From positions 1,612,001 to 1,676,000 of the forward strand of contig NZ_CP069526.1 in NCBI RefSeq assembly GCF_016889705.1: a DNA stretch of 64,000 nucleotides, written 5' to 3'. This stretch comes from Amycolatopsis sp. FDAARGOS 1241. GTDB lineage: Bacteria > Actinomycetota > Actinomycetes > Mycobacteriales > Pseudonocardiaceae. Within the stretch, counting starts at the first letter, position 1; each line of letters begins with the position of its first letter. Positions 17,578-27,275 of this stretch are shown piece after piece. Under the pieces are notes generated by a model, which was given only the letters and a program-made list of their open reading frames with translations, made no database searches and was not told the DNA's origin. Position numbers and translations under genes: made by a program.

Positions 17578-18472
17578 GATCCGGTCGAGGTCGAGCACTT
17601 CGAACCCGGCCGTCCCTCGACGAACCGGACGACGGTGACCGCGCCGCTGCCGGTCGACCCGCTGAACCACGGCTGGCGCGATTACGGGGGCCGAGTCGGC
17701 TCCTGGCGGCCGCTTCGCGCGATCGACGAGCACGATGCCCGTCTCGGCGCTGCTGAACTCAGACGCGGCCGAGCGGTACCCCGAGATCGTCGCCGCCGGC
17801 CCCGCACGGGGCTGGGCCTTCCTGGGCCACGGCCGCACGAACAGCCGGCTGTGGACGGGAATGGACCTGGCCACGGAGCGGGCGGAGCTGATCGCCATCC
17901 GTGACGTGCCCACCGAGGCGACCGGGGCGGCCCCGCGGGGGTGGCTGGGGCCGGTGCTCACGCAGACCGAGCACACCGTCGACCTCCTCGCCGAGCTCGG
18001 GTTCACGTACTCGCTGGACTGGATCGCGGACGATTTCCCCTTCCCGGTCGAGGTTTCGTCCGGCGTGCCGTTCGCGTCCGTGCCGTACTCCATCGAAATC
18101 GACGACATCCCCGTGTTCGTCGATCAAGGGCTACCGCCGAGCGCGTTCACGCAGCTGGTCGCGGACCAGTTCGCGACGCTGCGCGAGCAATCAGCGGAAC
18201 CGGGTGCGGTGTCCGCGCTGTCACTCCACCCGTTCCTGGTCGGTCAGCCCTTCCGCGCCAAGGCCCTGGCCGAGGCGCTCGCCGTGATCAGCGGCCACCC
18301 GGACGTGTGGTACGCGGACTCCGACCGGATCGCCGAGTGGTACCTCGCGGAAGGCCCCGCGGCCGACCGCCGGGAGATCGACCGGTTTCACGACCAGGGT
18401 TTCACGCCGTCACGGCGTCCCTCACTCCGAAGGGATATTCAATGGCAACGTCGCCCACTCCGGTGCGCGTGA
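17578..18472 (+). pseudogene. polysaccharide deacetylase / PuuE-like allantoinase remnant
   Basis: Frame one gives VEVEHFEPGRPST ... HGWRDYGGRVGSWR ... LRAIDEHD. At about 17735 the frame shifts to MPVSALLNSDAAERYPEIV ... GWAFLGHGRTNS, then LTQTEHTVDLLAELGF and DDIPVF. These are the NodB-fold blocks of the PuuE-like deacetylase family, which acts on allantoin-like or related amides. The first ~25 residues of the family are not present in frame. The C-terminal block (LHPFLVGQPFRAKALAEAL) is intact. One frameshift and a lost N-terminus; it lies 300 bp upstream of an amidase that is also broken. Confidence 0.7.
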
Positions 18473-18573
18473 TCGCGACGGTCGTCCTCGCCGCGTGGAC
18501 CGCGGCGGAGCAGGGGCGTCCAGGCCGGCGTCACGGGTCGGGTGGACCCGGTGTGGCCGGAGCGGCGTCATGA

Positions 18574-18735
18574 GCCGAACCCGGTGGTCCGCCGGCGCGC
18601 CTCGCAGCCCTGCTGGACAACGCCGGGGTGCCGGCGATCACCCGCAAGGTCCGTGATTTTCCGTGTGCCGCCCTCGAAATCATCGAGCTGAGCCGCGCGG
18701 CGAGCCGGTACGAGCTCGGCGACACGATGCCCTAG
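18574..18735 (+). pseudogene. unrecognised gene fragment
   Basis: An open stretch with coding-like composition reads RLAALLDNAGVPAITRKVRD and then EIIELSRAASRYELGDTMP before an amber stop. It has no start codon and no family I can name. Just before it, 18439-18573 opens with ATG and MATSPTPVRVIATVVLAAW but degenerates. Both look like remains between the deacetylase and amidase genes. Confidence 0.3.
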
Positions 18736-18767
18736 GCGATGTCGGCCGGCGAAGGGGAGGGGCCTGC

Positions 18768-20163
18768 GTGAGTTCGGAACTGCTCGATCAGCCGCTGTCC
18801 GTGCTCTCGGCGGTGGCGGCCGCTCGTGAGGTCAGCCCGGTGGAACTGGCGGACCACACGCTGACGCGCCTCGCCGCCTGGGAGCCTGAACTGCCCGCCT
18901 TCGCGACGGTGACCGCGGAGTCCTTCCTCGCGCAGGCCCGCGGTGATCGCGTCCTGGCGAAGATTCGGGCCCCTGCATGGAATCCCGGTCGCGGTGAAGG
19001 CTTCGTTCGACACTCGCGGAGTGCTGACCGCGGCCGGCTCCGCGGTGCGTGCGGACCACGTGCCGGACCGGGACGCGGCGGCCGTCGAGCGGGTGCTCGC
19101 GGCCGGACTGCCGATCGTGGGGAAGACCACCACGCACGAGTTCGCGCACGGTGGCACCACTCCCGGCACGGCCAACCCGTGGGACCTGACGAGGATCCCC
19201 GGCGGTTCCAGCGGCGGATCAGCTGCCGCCGTCGGCGCGGCATCGTGCACGTGGCGCTGGGGACGGACACCGCCGGTTCGGTCCGCATCTCGGCCGCGGT
19301 GTGCGGCGCCGTCGGGTTGAAACCGGCGTACGGCCGCGTTTCCCGGTTCGGGGTGACTCCGTTGTCGTGGGCGCTGGACCACGTCGGTGCGATCACGCGG
19401 AACGTCCAGGCCACCGCGTGGATCTTGGCGGTCCTCGCCGGCCCGGATCCTCGCGATACCGGCACCGCCGGGCCGTCAGCAGCGTTCCGCGCGCAGCCGG
19501 ACGACGGCGTCACCGGCCTGCGCGTCGGGATCCCGGAGAACTACTTCACCGAACGCTGTGACCCCGGGCGGCCGCCACCGCGGCGGCGAGGCCGGCAGCT
19601 GCCGGAGCGGAGCTGATCCCCGTGGTGATCCCCGAACCGGATGCAATCCCGTCGTCGAGTGGATGCTGACCGCCGAGGCGAGCGCCTACCAGTCCCACAC
19701 GCTGCGACGCACCCCCGACTTGTCCGGAGACGACGTCCGCCTGCTGACCGAGGTGGGCGAAGCGATCCTCGCCACCGACTACATCAACGCCCAGCGGCTG
19801 CGGACCGCGGTCCGCAGCCGGTTCAAGCAGCTGTTCGAGCGCATCGACTTCCTGCTGACCCCCACGGTCTCCGCACCCGCCGACCCGCGCTCCGACCCGT
19901 ACATCCGCTGGCCTGATGGCCTCGTCGAGGGCGCGTCGGAGGCCTACACCCGCTTCTGCATCCCCGCAAACGTCACGGGCTTCCCCGCCCTGCAGCTCCC
20001 CGCCGGCCGCACGGAATCCGGACTGCCGCTTTGTGTGCAACTCCTCGGCCCCCCGTGCGCCGAGAACACGCTGCTCTCCGCCGGCCTCGCGATCGAACGT
20101 CAATCGTCCGCCGAACGACGCCTCCCACCTCCACCGCGACGGCCGGGAGTCGTCATCCGGTGA
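18768..20163 (+). pseudogene. amidase-signature hydrolase, frameshifted
   Basis: Segments of one amidase-signature enzyme appear in order across frames: ELLDQPLSVLSAVAAAREVS (start GTG 18768 after GGGGAGGGG), then LHGIPVAVKASFDTRG with the catalytic Lys, PGGSSGGSAAAVG with the cis-Ser and nucleophile region, HVALGTDTAGSVRISAAVCG, and FCIPANVTGFPALQLPAG. Frame changes are needed near 18960, 19245 and 19570. The active-site residues are all present, so the enzyme was functional until recently, or the changes are sequence errors. Amidase plus PuuE-like deacetylase suggests a lost amide or hydantoin catabolic pathway under the neighbouring TetR. Confidence 0.78.
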
Positions 20164-20177
20164 GACCGCCGGCGTGG

Positions 20178-20837
20178 CTACCCCGGCCGCCGTGATTCCG
20201 GGTGCTCGGGCGAAGTCAGGTAGGCCAGCGCCATCTCGGTCGTCTCGGCGGCCCATGTGGTCCAGGACAGGCCATCTCCCCAGAACCGCCGTGTGGCGGC
20301 GCGGTGCACACACGAGCCGATGATGGTTCGCGCGGCCATCCGCACCGCCGGCGCGCGATCCGGCCGCCGGACCTCATCGAGGCACGGCCGCGCGGCGTCG
20401 ACGAGGGCCTGCTGGATCGCGGCCAGTGCTTGCAGGCCGCGTTCGCGTCCTTCGGCGCGCTGGCCGTCGAGCAACTCCGGGAAGATCCGGTCGTGGTGGG
20501 CGAAGGTGCCCGCCAGCGCCGCGGCGAACGCGCCGACGACCTCGCGCAGCCCAGGCGCCGACGAGCGAAGCGCTTCGCCCACGCTGGTCTCCAGCTGCCC
20601 GAGCAGTTGGTCTTTGACGGCGTACAGCAGCTGGTCCTTGCCCGAGAACCGGCGGTAGATCGCTCCCACCGACACGCCGGCCCGCTCGGCCACCGCCGCG
20701 ACGGTGAACTCGTCGAAGCCACCGGCGGCCAGTACGTGCTCGGCGGCGGCCAGCACCTTCTGCAGGGACGCCCGGCTGCGAGCTTGCTGGGGAGGGCGAA
20801 AACCCTGCTCGACGATCTGCTCACTCACCGGCCGCAC
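20178..20837 (-). CDS. TetR/AcrR-family transcriptional regulator
   Basis: Encodes about 219 aa. The helix-turn-helix covers HVLAAGGFDEFTVAAVAE and AGVSVGAIYRRFSGKDQLL near the N-terminus, preceded by QQARSRASLQKVL. The C-terminal domain is generic. Two GTG starts are possible, 20837 (4 bases after GGAGG) and 20828 (13 bases after it); the ATG at 20900 is too far upstream. It converges on the broken amidase gene and diverges from the ABC ATPase gene; the ~80 bp between the latter two includes an AT-rich GAATGATAATTT that may hold its operator. Confidence 0.82.
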   Translation of the reverse strand: MRPVSEQIVEQGFRPPQQARSRASLQKVLAAAEHVLAAGGFDEFTVAAVAERAGVSVGAIYRRFSGKDQLLYAVKDQLLGQLETSVGEALRSSAPGLREVVGAFAAALAGTFAHHDRIFPELLDGQRAEGRERGLQALAAIQQALVDAARPCLDEVRRPDRAPAVRMAARTIIGSCVHRAATRRFWGDGLSWTTWAAETTEMALAYLTSPEHPESRRPG

Positions 20838-20920
20838 GTTACCTCCCGCCGCGGGGCGGCCAACGGTCCCGTGGAGGAGAATGATAATTTCCGTTCGCAT
20901 TTGGCGGGTGGGCTGAAGGG

Positions 20921-21727
20921 GTGGGCGGCAGCACGGTGAGCGTCGAGGTGGAAGGTGCCTACGTCGATTTTCCGATCTTCGACGCCAAGACGCGCTCGCT
21001 CAAGAAGCGGGTGCTGGGCAAGGTCGGCGGCAAGATCGGCACGGCAGCGAAGGTGCCGATCATCGAGGCGCTGCAGGACATCACCTTGTCCCTGCGCGAC
21101 GGCGACCGGGTCGGGCTGGTCGGGCACAACGGCGCCGGCAAGTCGACCCTCCTGCGGCTGCTGTCGGGCATCTACGAGCCGACCCGGGGCAGTACCCGCG
21201 TCGTCGGCCGGATTGCGCCGGTGTTCGACCTCGGGGTGGGCCTGGACCCGGAAGTGTCCGGCCGCGAGAACATCCTGATCCGTGGTCTGTTCCTCGGCAT
21301 GACCCGCAAGCAGATGGAGAAGCGGGTCGAGGACATCGCGGAGTTCACCGAACTCGGCGACTACCTGCACCTGCCCCTGCGCACCTACTCCGCGGGTATG
21401 CGTGTGCGGCGCGCTCTCGGTGTGGTGACCACCATCGACCCCGAGATCCTCGTCCTCGACGAAGGCCTCGGCGCGGTCGACGCGGCGTTCATGGCCAAGG
21501 CACGCCAACGACTGGTGGACCTCGCTCGCCGCTCAGGTGTGCTGGTGTTCGCCTCCCACTCCGACGAACTGCTCACAGACCTGTGCACCAGCGCCTTCTG
21601 GATGGACGAAGGTCGCATCCGCATGAGCGGCTCCGTGCGTGAGGTCCTCACGACCTGCAAACGCGGGCGCCGCACCCTTGGCCAGACCGCGGAAGTCGCG
21701 ACCCCCACCGACGACGCCCGCTGTTGA
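20921..21727 (+). CDS. ABC ATPase of polysaccharide/teichoic-acid export type (Wzt/TagH-like)
   Basis: Encodes 268 aa with an N-terminal extension (FDAKTRSLKKRVLG) typical of O-antigen and teichoic-acid exporter ATPases, Walker A GHNGAGKST, Q-loop region PVFDLGVGLDPEVSGREN, signature TYSAGMRVRRALGV, Walker B ILVLDEGLGAVD and switch FASHSDE. It energises export of an undecaprenyl-linked polymer with a TagG/Wzm-type permease. No permease gene is adjacent, so the partner must be elsewhere. The start is GTG 20921 or GTG 20936. Convergent with the antiporter gene. Confidence 0.85.
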   Translation: MGGSTVSVEVEGAYVDFPIFDAKTRSLKKRVLGKVGGKIGTAAKVPIIEALQDITLSLRDGDRVGLVGHNGAGKSTLLRLLSGIYEPTRGSTRVVGRIAPVFDLGVGLDPEVSGRENILIRGLFLGMTRKQMEKRVEDIAEFTELGDYLHLPLRTYSAGMRVRRALGVVTTIDPEILVLDEGLGAVDAAFMAKARQRLVDLARRSGVLVFASHSDELLTDLCTSAFWMDEGRIRMSGSVREVLTTCKRGRRTLGQTAEVATPTDDARC

Positions 21728-21865
21728 CGACGGTCGCGCGCTGTTCGGATCAGCGCTCAACGCCGGTAAAAGGCCAACGACGTGAGCTTCGCGACCGAAC
21801 CCGAGGCGAGCGGGGTTCCGTCGCGCATCCCGAGCAGCGTCGCCCCGCGACAGCTGACCGGAGGC

Positions 21866-23436
21866 TCACTGCTGCTCGTCGTCTCCCAGGCCGGCGTGTT
21901 CGAGGTCGAGCAGGCGCTGGATGCGGCGCCGGGTGGTGTCGGTGATGGTGCCGAGGTCGAAGAGCCTCGTGAGTTCGGCTGCTTCGACGTCGAGGGTTTC
22001 TCTCCGCAGCGCGCGGTAGGCGTCGTAGCGGGTGGTGTCGGCCGGTGCGGTGTCCTCGTCGAGGCGGATCCGGGCGATGCGGGCTCGCCAGCCGGCCTGG
22101 AGCTGGTCGAGCACGAAGGGCGGGGCGGATTCGGTTTCGGCGAGGTGCTCGAGGTGGCTCAGACCGGCTTCGGCGAGTCGCAGCCGGGCGCGGGTCTGCT
22201 CCTGCCGGACGTCGGCGGGGTCGAGGGCGATGCCGGACCGGCGGACGAGCGGCGCGAGCGTGAAGCCCTGCACGACGAGGGTGAGCACGATGACCGTGGT
22301 GGTCAGCAGGAGGACCAGGTCGCGGGAGGGCAGCAGGGCACCGTCGAGCGCGAAGACGGGGGGAGTGACAAGGCAGCGGCGAGCGGGACGACGCCCCGGG
22401 CTCCGGCCCACGAGACGACCGCGGGCACCTGCCACGAGATCCGCTGCCCACCGCGGCGTTGGCGCAGCGCGGAGAGCACGAACACCAGAACCAGCCGGAC
22501 GAGCACGAGCGCCGCGGCGAGCGCGAGCCCTTGGAGCAGCCACCACGGACTGCTTCCGGCGACTCGCCGGACCAGGGCGGGCAGCTGGAGCCCGATCAGG
22601 GCGAAGACGACACTTTCGAGCAGGAACACGACGGTGTCGTAGACGGCGCCGACCTGGATCCGGATCCGTGCGGTGGTCAGCCGTTCCGCCTGCGTGCCGA
22701 GCAGTACGCTCGCGACGACGACCGCGGTCACGCCCGACCCGCCGACGGATTCGGCGAGCACGTACGCCGCGTAGGGCGTGACCAGGGAAACGACCGCTTC
22801 CAGTACCGGGTCCTCCGTGCGTCGCCGGATGATGAAGGCACCGGCCGCGATCAGCAGCCCGACGATCAGGCCGCCGCCGGCGAGCAGGGCGAACTCGCCC
22901 GCGGTCCGGCCCCAGGACACGGCGCCTCCGGCGACGACCATGAACAACGCGACACGGAACAGCAGGAGGCTGGTCGCGTCGTTGAAGAGGCTTTCGGCCT
23001 GAATGAGCGCCTGCACCCGGGGCGGCAGCGCGAGCCGGCGAGCCAGCGCGGTGACCGCGACCGGGTCGGTGCTGGCAAGGATCGCGCCGAGCACGAACGC
23101 CATGCCGACCGGCATCGGCGTCACCGCCACCGCGACGCCGACGACAGCCGCCGCCGACAGCAGCACCAGGCCGACCGCAAGCGTCGCGACCGGCCGGCCG
23201 ACGGCGCGCAGGTCGCGCCACGGCAGTTCCTCACCGGCGGCGAAGAGCAGTGGAGGAAGCACGATCAGGCTGATCACGTCGGGTGTGGCGGTGATCGCGG
23301 GGACCCCGGGGAGCAGGCCCACGACCACCCCGGCGACCACGAGCAGGGACGGCGCGGGCACCCGGAGGCGGATCGCGAAGGTCGCGACGACGGTCGCGAT
23401 CACAACCAGGAACAGCACTGTCTCGACCCCGCGCAT
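21866..23436 (-). pseudogene. CPA1-type Na+/H+ antiporter, single frameshift
   Basis: Residues 1-380 are a complete-looking CPA1 antiporter membrane domain: the ion-binding region GAILASTDPVAVTALARR and the FNDATSLLLF helix, ending near WAGARGVVPLAAALSLPP. The cytoplasmic tail (VFALDGALLPSRDLVLLLTT then coiled-coil to the end) continues in another frame. The break falls in a run of six C on the coding strand (22358-22363); one extra C restores a ~523-residue protein. Either a phase-variable or sporadic frameshift, or a homopolymer sequence error. The ATG at 23436 follows GGAGAGGCCGATC. Confidence 0.8.
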
Positions 23437-23677
23437 GATCGGCCTCTCCTCGCCCGTTCCCGTTGCCGACCAGACTTCCCGGCGCATCCGGCGCAAACCC
23501 TACGGCAGTTGCGCGGTGGACGAGGAGCGGATTCGGCCCGCGCCGGGTGCGCCGGGCTCAACGGGCTGTCAAGTTCCGCCCGCACACCGTCAAAGAAGTG
23601 TGCTTCCCCGCTGCCGGCCGGTCGCGGCGAGACACACCGCTCGCTGCGCCGCGCGGCGGCACGGGAGAGGGTGGGAC

Positions 23678-23809
23678 GTGAACGGCCTCGAATGCTCGGT
23701 GATGCTCATCGGTGTTTTCCTGCTGATCGTGCTCGCGCTCCGTGGCGCACAGCGGTGGCTGGGCACCGACCGACGGAACCAGACCCGCCGCAGGGCCGAC
23801 CGCCGGTGA
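23678..23809 (+). CDS. small single-pass membrane protein
   Basis: A 43-residue frame from GTG 23678, preceded by GGGAGAGGGTGGGAC. It encodes one hydrophobic helix (SVMLIGVFLLIVLALRG) followed by a very basic tail (RWLGTDRRNQTRRRADRR). The helix-plus-Arg layout suggests an inner-membrane protein with the tail inside. No family recognised. It is divergent from the antiporter gene. Confidence 0.4.
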   Translation: MNGLECSVMLIGVFLLIVLALRGAQRWLGTDRRNQTRRRADRR

Positions 23810-23868
23810 CGGTCCTCCGGCACTCCGGGCCGGCTCGTGCGGGCGCGATCGGCGACCGGGCGTAGCCG

Positions 23869-24117
23869 TCAGCCCTCGGAAGCGGAGATCCCGCGGAACA
23901 CCTCTTGGGCCGCGCGGACGCAACCGAGGATGTCGTGGGCGAGCTGCCCGGGCGGGCGGAGCGCTGCGGACTCGGTGATGCGCAGGTCGACGACCGCACC
24001 GTCGAGCGCGACCAGAGCCGAAACGGCGCCGTCGTGGCTGCTGTGGCTGATCAGCACGCTCGCGCCTCGGTGTCCGGGAATCCGGTTCGTGGTCTGGACG
24101 TCGGAGTCGGCTGGCAT
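23869..24117 (-). CDS. small YbaB/EbfC-like protein
   Basis: Encodes 82 aa from ATG 24117. The order LVALDGAVVDLRITESAALR, PPGQLAHDILGCVRAAQ matches the C-terminal half of YbaB/EbfC-like proteins found near ESX-type genes in actinomycetes, where a small-residue strand (VDGSGALVDLRL-like) precedes an amphipathic helix. The usual N-terminal helix is absent, so it is either a short variant or a truncated copy. No neighbour explains its role. Confidence 0.45.
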   Translation of the reverse strand: MPADSDVQTTNRIPGHRGASVLISHSSHDGAVSALVALDGAVVDLRITESAALRPPGQLAHDILGCVRAAQEVFRGISASEG

Positions 24118-24337
24118 GGCGCTCCCGTCTGTGCTCGGCTCCTGTGACCATGGCCCTTGTGGATGCCCGGGGACGCGGCGGGCACAGCGCGTTGACGGTG
24201 GGACGGGCCTTCTTCGCGGGTTCCTTACGCCTGACCGAGGTGGCACCTCGGCACCGCGGAAATTATGGCGTGGCAGGGATAGCGCAAGTTCAGCGGCGCG
24301 CGCGGAATCCATTGTGGACGCACCAGAAAGCCACGTC

Positions 24338-24541
24338 ATGCTCACCGAAGCACCGATGGCATCGGCTCCGAAACCGCGCGGCTGCGCGGGAACGCGGAGG
24401 AGGGGCTCAGCGGCCTACCAGCGGCTCGTCAACGCCCAGACCGCGTCGGCCGCGGTCGATCCGGAAGTGCTGGGGAAGCTGCGGCAGATCAGCGAACGCA
24501 TGGCCCAGCGTCGGATGCACTTCCGTGGTGTGCCCGCGTGA
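24338..24541 (+). CDS. possible small protein of unknown function
   Basis: A 67-residue open frame from ATG 24338. The C-terminal part (AYQRLVNAQTASAAVDPEVL then LRQISERMAQRRMHF) looks helical and charged. There is no clear ribosome site and the N-terminal third is low in information. It could be a remnant. The next gene converges on it 60 bp away. Confidence 0.25.
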   Translation: MLTEAPMASAPKPRGCAGTRRRGSAAYQRLVNAQTASAAVDPEVLGKLRQISERMAQRRMHFRGVPA

Positions 24542-24603
24542 AACCGTGGGCACACCACCGGCTCCACCCCGGCGCTCGGTTCGGTTGGTCGAACGGGATG
24601 ACG

Positions 24604-25764
24604 TCAGGTGGTACCGTGCCTCGCCTGCGAGCCACCGGAACCCGCCATGGCGTGTTCCTCGTGCGAGCGCCGCACGTGTTCCTCCGGGGTGACGACCTTC
24701 GCGGGTGGCACCCACTCGAAGTACTTCGACGTGTTTTTCATCAGCACGAACGTCAGCGTGCCGAAGCAGAACGGCAGGGTGAGCGCGGGCAGGCCCCACG
24801 GCACGAAGATCGACCCGATGGCGCCGAACAGCAAGGCCGTGACGATCCCGCAGAGCACACCGAGGATGGCCGACCGCCAGGTCAGCACGTAGAAGACCCC
24901 GGCGATCGCCAGTACGGCGTCGAAGGAGTTGAAGCCCCACAGGCCGTTGTAGATCAGCACGCCGTCGGCGCCGAGGGCCATGCCGGTCAGCATCCCGACG
25001 GCCGAGCCGATCAGCGCGAAGAGCGCGGCGATGCGGGAGCAGAACGCGATCCCGACGATGATCAGCACACCGGCCAGGATGCTGTTGCAGAAGAACAGCT
25101 GGCCGATGCCGCGGAAGATCGCGTTGATCACCGCCACCACGTCCGTGTTGCCGATGGCGTCGGAGCTCGCTCGTAGTGAAGTCCGCACGCCGGGCCCGTT
25201 CACCTGGGGTGCCGCCGGGGCGATCGCGTCCCCGAGCCGCCCGCGGGTGAGGTGTAGGGCCGCGATCAGGAACGTCAGCGTGGTGATGTTGAACGCCAGC
25301 GTGAAGGGGGGCACTCCCCAGGCGCCGCCGAACGAGGCCGCGAGCGCGGCCATCAGGATGGACGACGCCGCGCTCAGCAGGATGATCCAGAGGATCACGA
25401 TCCCGTCCCACGGCGGCGCGAGGAACAGGGCCAGGCCGAGCCCGGTGAGCACGCCGTTGAACCCGTAGAGCCCCGCGTGGATCGCGTCGCGGTCGAACCC
25501 GAGCGCCAGTGCGGCGAGGGTCGAGGCCAGCACGCCGACCGTGGCGCCGAATCCGAGCCACGGCTCCTGGAGCCAGGCGGCGAGCAGGATGAACGCGCCC
25601 GTGATCGGGCTGTTCATGAACACCACCTGCCCGATCCCGCGCAGACAGTATTCGATGAACCCGATCACGGGGACCTTCAGCGCTCGTTCGTCGACTTCGG
25701 GCATGGTGCCGTTGATCCATCGCCACGGCCCGTGGTGGCCGCGTTCCGGTGGTGCCGTTGTCAT
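24604..25764 (-). CDS. urea transporter (UT family channel)
   Basis: Encodes 386 aa with ten or so hydrophobic segments in two homologous halves, as in bacterial and animal urea channels. Each half has the signature loop: GVPPFTLAFNITTLT in the first and LPALTLPFCFGTLT in the second (family motif LPxxTxPF). RGIGQVVFMNSPITGA and RGIGQLFFCNSILAG mark the repeated entry of each half. It allows facilitated uptake of urea. It follows the formamidase gene, separated by a strong hairpin, so both serve nitrogen scavenging. No urease genes lie in the window. Confidence 0.9.
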   Translation of the reverse strand: MTTAPPERGHHGPWRWINGTMPEVDERALKVPVIGFIEYCLRGIGQVVFMNSPITGAFILLAAWLQEPWLGFGATVGVLASTLAALALGFDRDAIHAGLYGFNGVLTGLGLALFLAPPWDGIVILWIILLSAASSILMAALAASFGGAWGVPPFTLAFNITTLTFLIAALHLTRGRLGDAIAPAAPQVNGPGVRTSLRASSDAIGNTDVVAVINAIFRGIGQLFFCNSILAGVLIIVGIAFCSRIAALFALIGSAVGMLTGMALGADGVLIYNGLWGFNSFDAVLAIAGVFYVLTWRSAILGVLCGIVTALLFGAIGSIFVPWGLPALTLPFCFGTLTFVLMKNTSKYFEWVPPAKVVTPEEHVRRSHEEHAMAGSGGSQARHGTT

Positions 25765-25808
25765 GACCGCCTCCTCCGGCGGGGTAGTACGTCGTCCGAC
25801 GCGCCGTT

Positions 25809-25837
25809 CCGGGCGGGAGCCGGGGACTCCCGCCCGG
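25809..25837 (-). terminator. intercistronic hairpin between formamidase and urea channel
   Basis: Perfect 11-bp stem CCGGGCGGGAG / CTCCCGCCCGG with a 7-base loop, 9 bp after the fmdA stop and 45 bp before the urea-channel start. It may terminate part of the transcripts or protect the upstream message, setting unequal expression of the two genes. Confidence 0.6.
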
Positions 25838-25845
25838 TCACGGCG

Positions 25846-27099
25846 TCAGAAGCTCGCCGTCGGCACGCTCATTCCTTGTTGGACCTGCGCCGGGCCGCCG
25901 GCCGAAGGACGCACGTCGATGTCGAAGATCGCGGTGGGCAGGTACACCGTGGAGCACGAGTTGGGAATGTCGACCACGCCCGAGAGCCTGCCTTCGATCG
26001 GCGCCGAGCCGATGATCATGTACGCCTGGATCGCGCTGTAGCCGAACTTCTGCAGGTAGTCGATGGCGTGCAGGCAGGCCCGCTGGTACGACAGGTGCGA
26101 GTCCAGGTAGTGCTGGGTGCCGTCGAGCGTGACCGAGGTGCCGGAGAACGCGAGCCACTCGCTGTACTGCGGGCTCACGTTGCCGGGCATGAAAATCGCG
26201 TTCTCGGCGACGCCGTAGGTCTCCATGCCGCCCTTGATCAGGTCGACGTGCACGTCCATGAACCCGCCCATCTCGATGGCCCCGCAGAACGTGATCTCTC
26301 CGTCGCCCTGCGAGAAGTGCAGGTCACCCATGGAGAGTTTCGCCCCGTCGACGAAGACGGGGTAGAACACCCGGGTTCCCTTGGTGAAGTTCTTGATGTC
26401 CTGGTTCCCGCCGTTCTCACGCGGCGGTGCGGTGCGCGCGGCCTCGGCCGCGACCCGGTCGAAGTCGGCTCCGGTGAGGCTGCCGAGGATCGCCGAGTCC
26501 GGCAACGGGGGCAGCGCCAGCGGAGGCACCCGGTCGGGGTCGGTGTCGATCAGTGCCTGCTCGCGCGCGTTCCACTTGGCGAGCAGCTCGGCCGACGGAG
26601 CCGTGCCCATCAGTCCGGGGTGCACGATGCCGGTGTAGGCGACTCCCGGCACGTGCCGCGACGTGGCGATCCCGCCCCTGAAGTCCCAGATCACCTTGTA
26701 CGCGTCGGGGAACCACTCCGTGAGGAAGCCGCCGCCGTTCTTGGTGGCGAAAACCCCGGTGTAGCCCCAGCCTTGGCCGGCCAGGGGGCCCGAGTCCTCC
26801 TGCGGGATCGGGCCGACGTCGAGGATGTCGACGATGAGGAGGTCACCCGGCTGGGCCCCTTCTACGGCGATTGGCCCGCTCAGCACGTGGACGCTGGGCA
26901 GCGGTGCGTTCAGCACGTCCTCGGCCGAATCGTCGTTGTGGATGGCGCCGTCGAACCATTCGCGGCAGTCCACGCGGAAGGAGTCGCCCGGCTTGACCTG
27001 GACCTGTGCGGGAATGTCCCCGTGCCACCGGTTGTGGCCGACAATTTCCTGATCAGAGAATTTCTTCGAAGAATCGAGTGAGAAAACAACTTGCGGCAT
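25846..27099 (-). CDS. fmdA: formamidase (FmdA/AmdA family)
   Basis: Encodes 417 aa, full length for the formamidase/acetamidase family, which hydrolyses formamide to formate and ammonia in the cytosol. Features are the N-terminal NRWHGDIPAQVQVKPGD, the DCREWFDG segment, GMETYGV and the FNPG-like IFMPGNVSPQYSEW block, and GDLHFSQGDGEITFCGA with the likely active-site region. The start ATG at 27099 follows GGGAGAGGCC. A zinc-ribbon gene of FmdB type sits upstream and a urea channel downstream, the usual actinomycete amide/urea nitrogen group. Such groups are often under GlnR control, but I found no convincing GlnR site. Confidence 0.92.
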   Translation of the reverse strand: MPQVVFSLDSSKKFSDQEIVGHNRWHGDIPAQVQVKPGDSFRVDCREWFDGAIHNDDSAEDVLNAPLPSVHVLSGPIAVEGAQPGDLLIVDILDVGPIPQEDSGPLAGQGWGYTGVFATKNGGGFLTEWFPDAYKVIWDFRGGIATSRHVPGVAYTGIVHPGLMGTAPSAELLAKWNAREQALIDTDPDRVPPLALPPLPDSAILGSLTGADFDRVAAEAARTAPPRENGGNQDIKNFTKGTRVFYPVFVDGAKLSMGDLHFSQGDGEITFCGAIEMGGFMDVHVDLIKGGMETYGVAENAIFMPGNVSPQYSEWLAFSGTSVTLDGTQHYLDSHLSYQRACLHAIDYLQKFGYSAIQAYMIIGSAPIEGRLSGVVDIPNSCSTVYLPTAIFDIDVRPSAGGPAQVQQGMSVPTASF

Positions 27100-27275
27100 G
27101 GCCTCTCCCGAACGGCTTGGTTGGTGACCCGACCGGCACTGGTGGTGCTGAACACCTCCGCAACGTGGAGCGTGGTGGCTCCGCAGAGCACCCCGGGCAT
27201 CAGCCGCAAGTTCTTCTCCGCCAGCCCAGCAAGCGGGCCATTGCCCGGCAGGGACGCCGGCTGGGCCGCGTGCGC

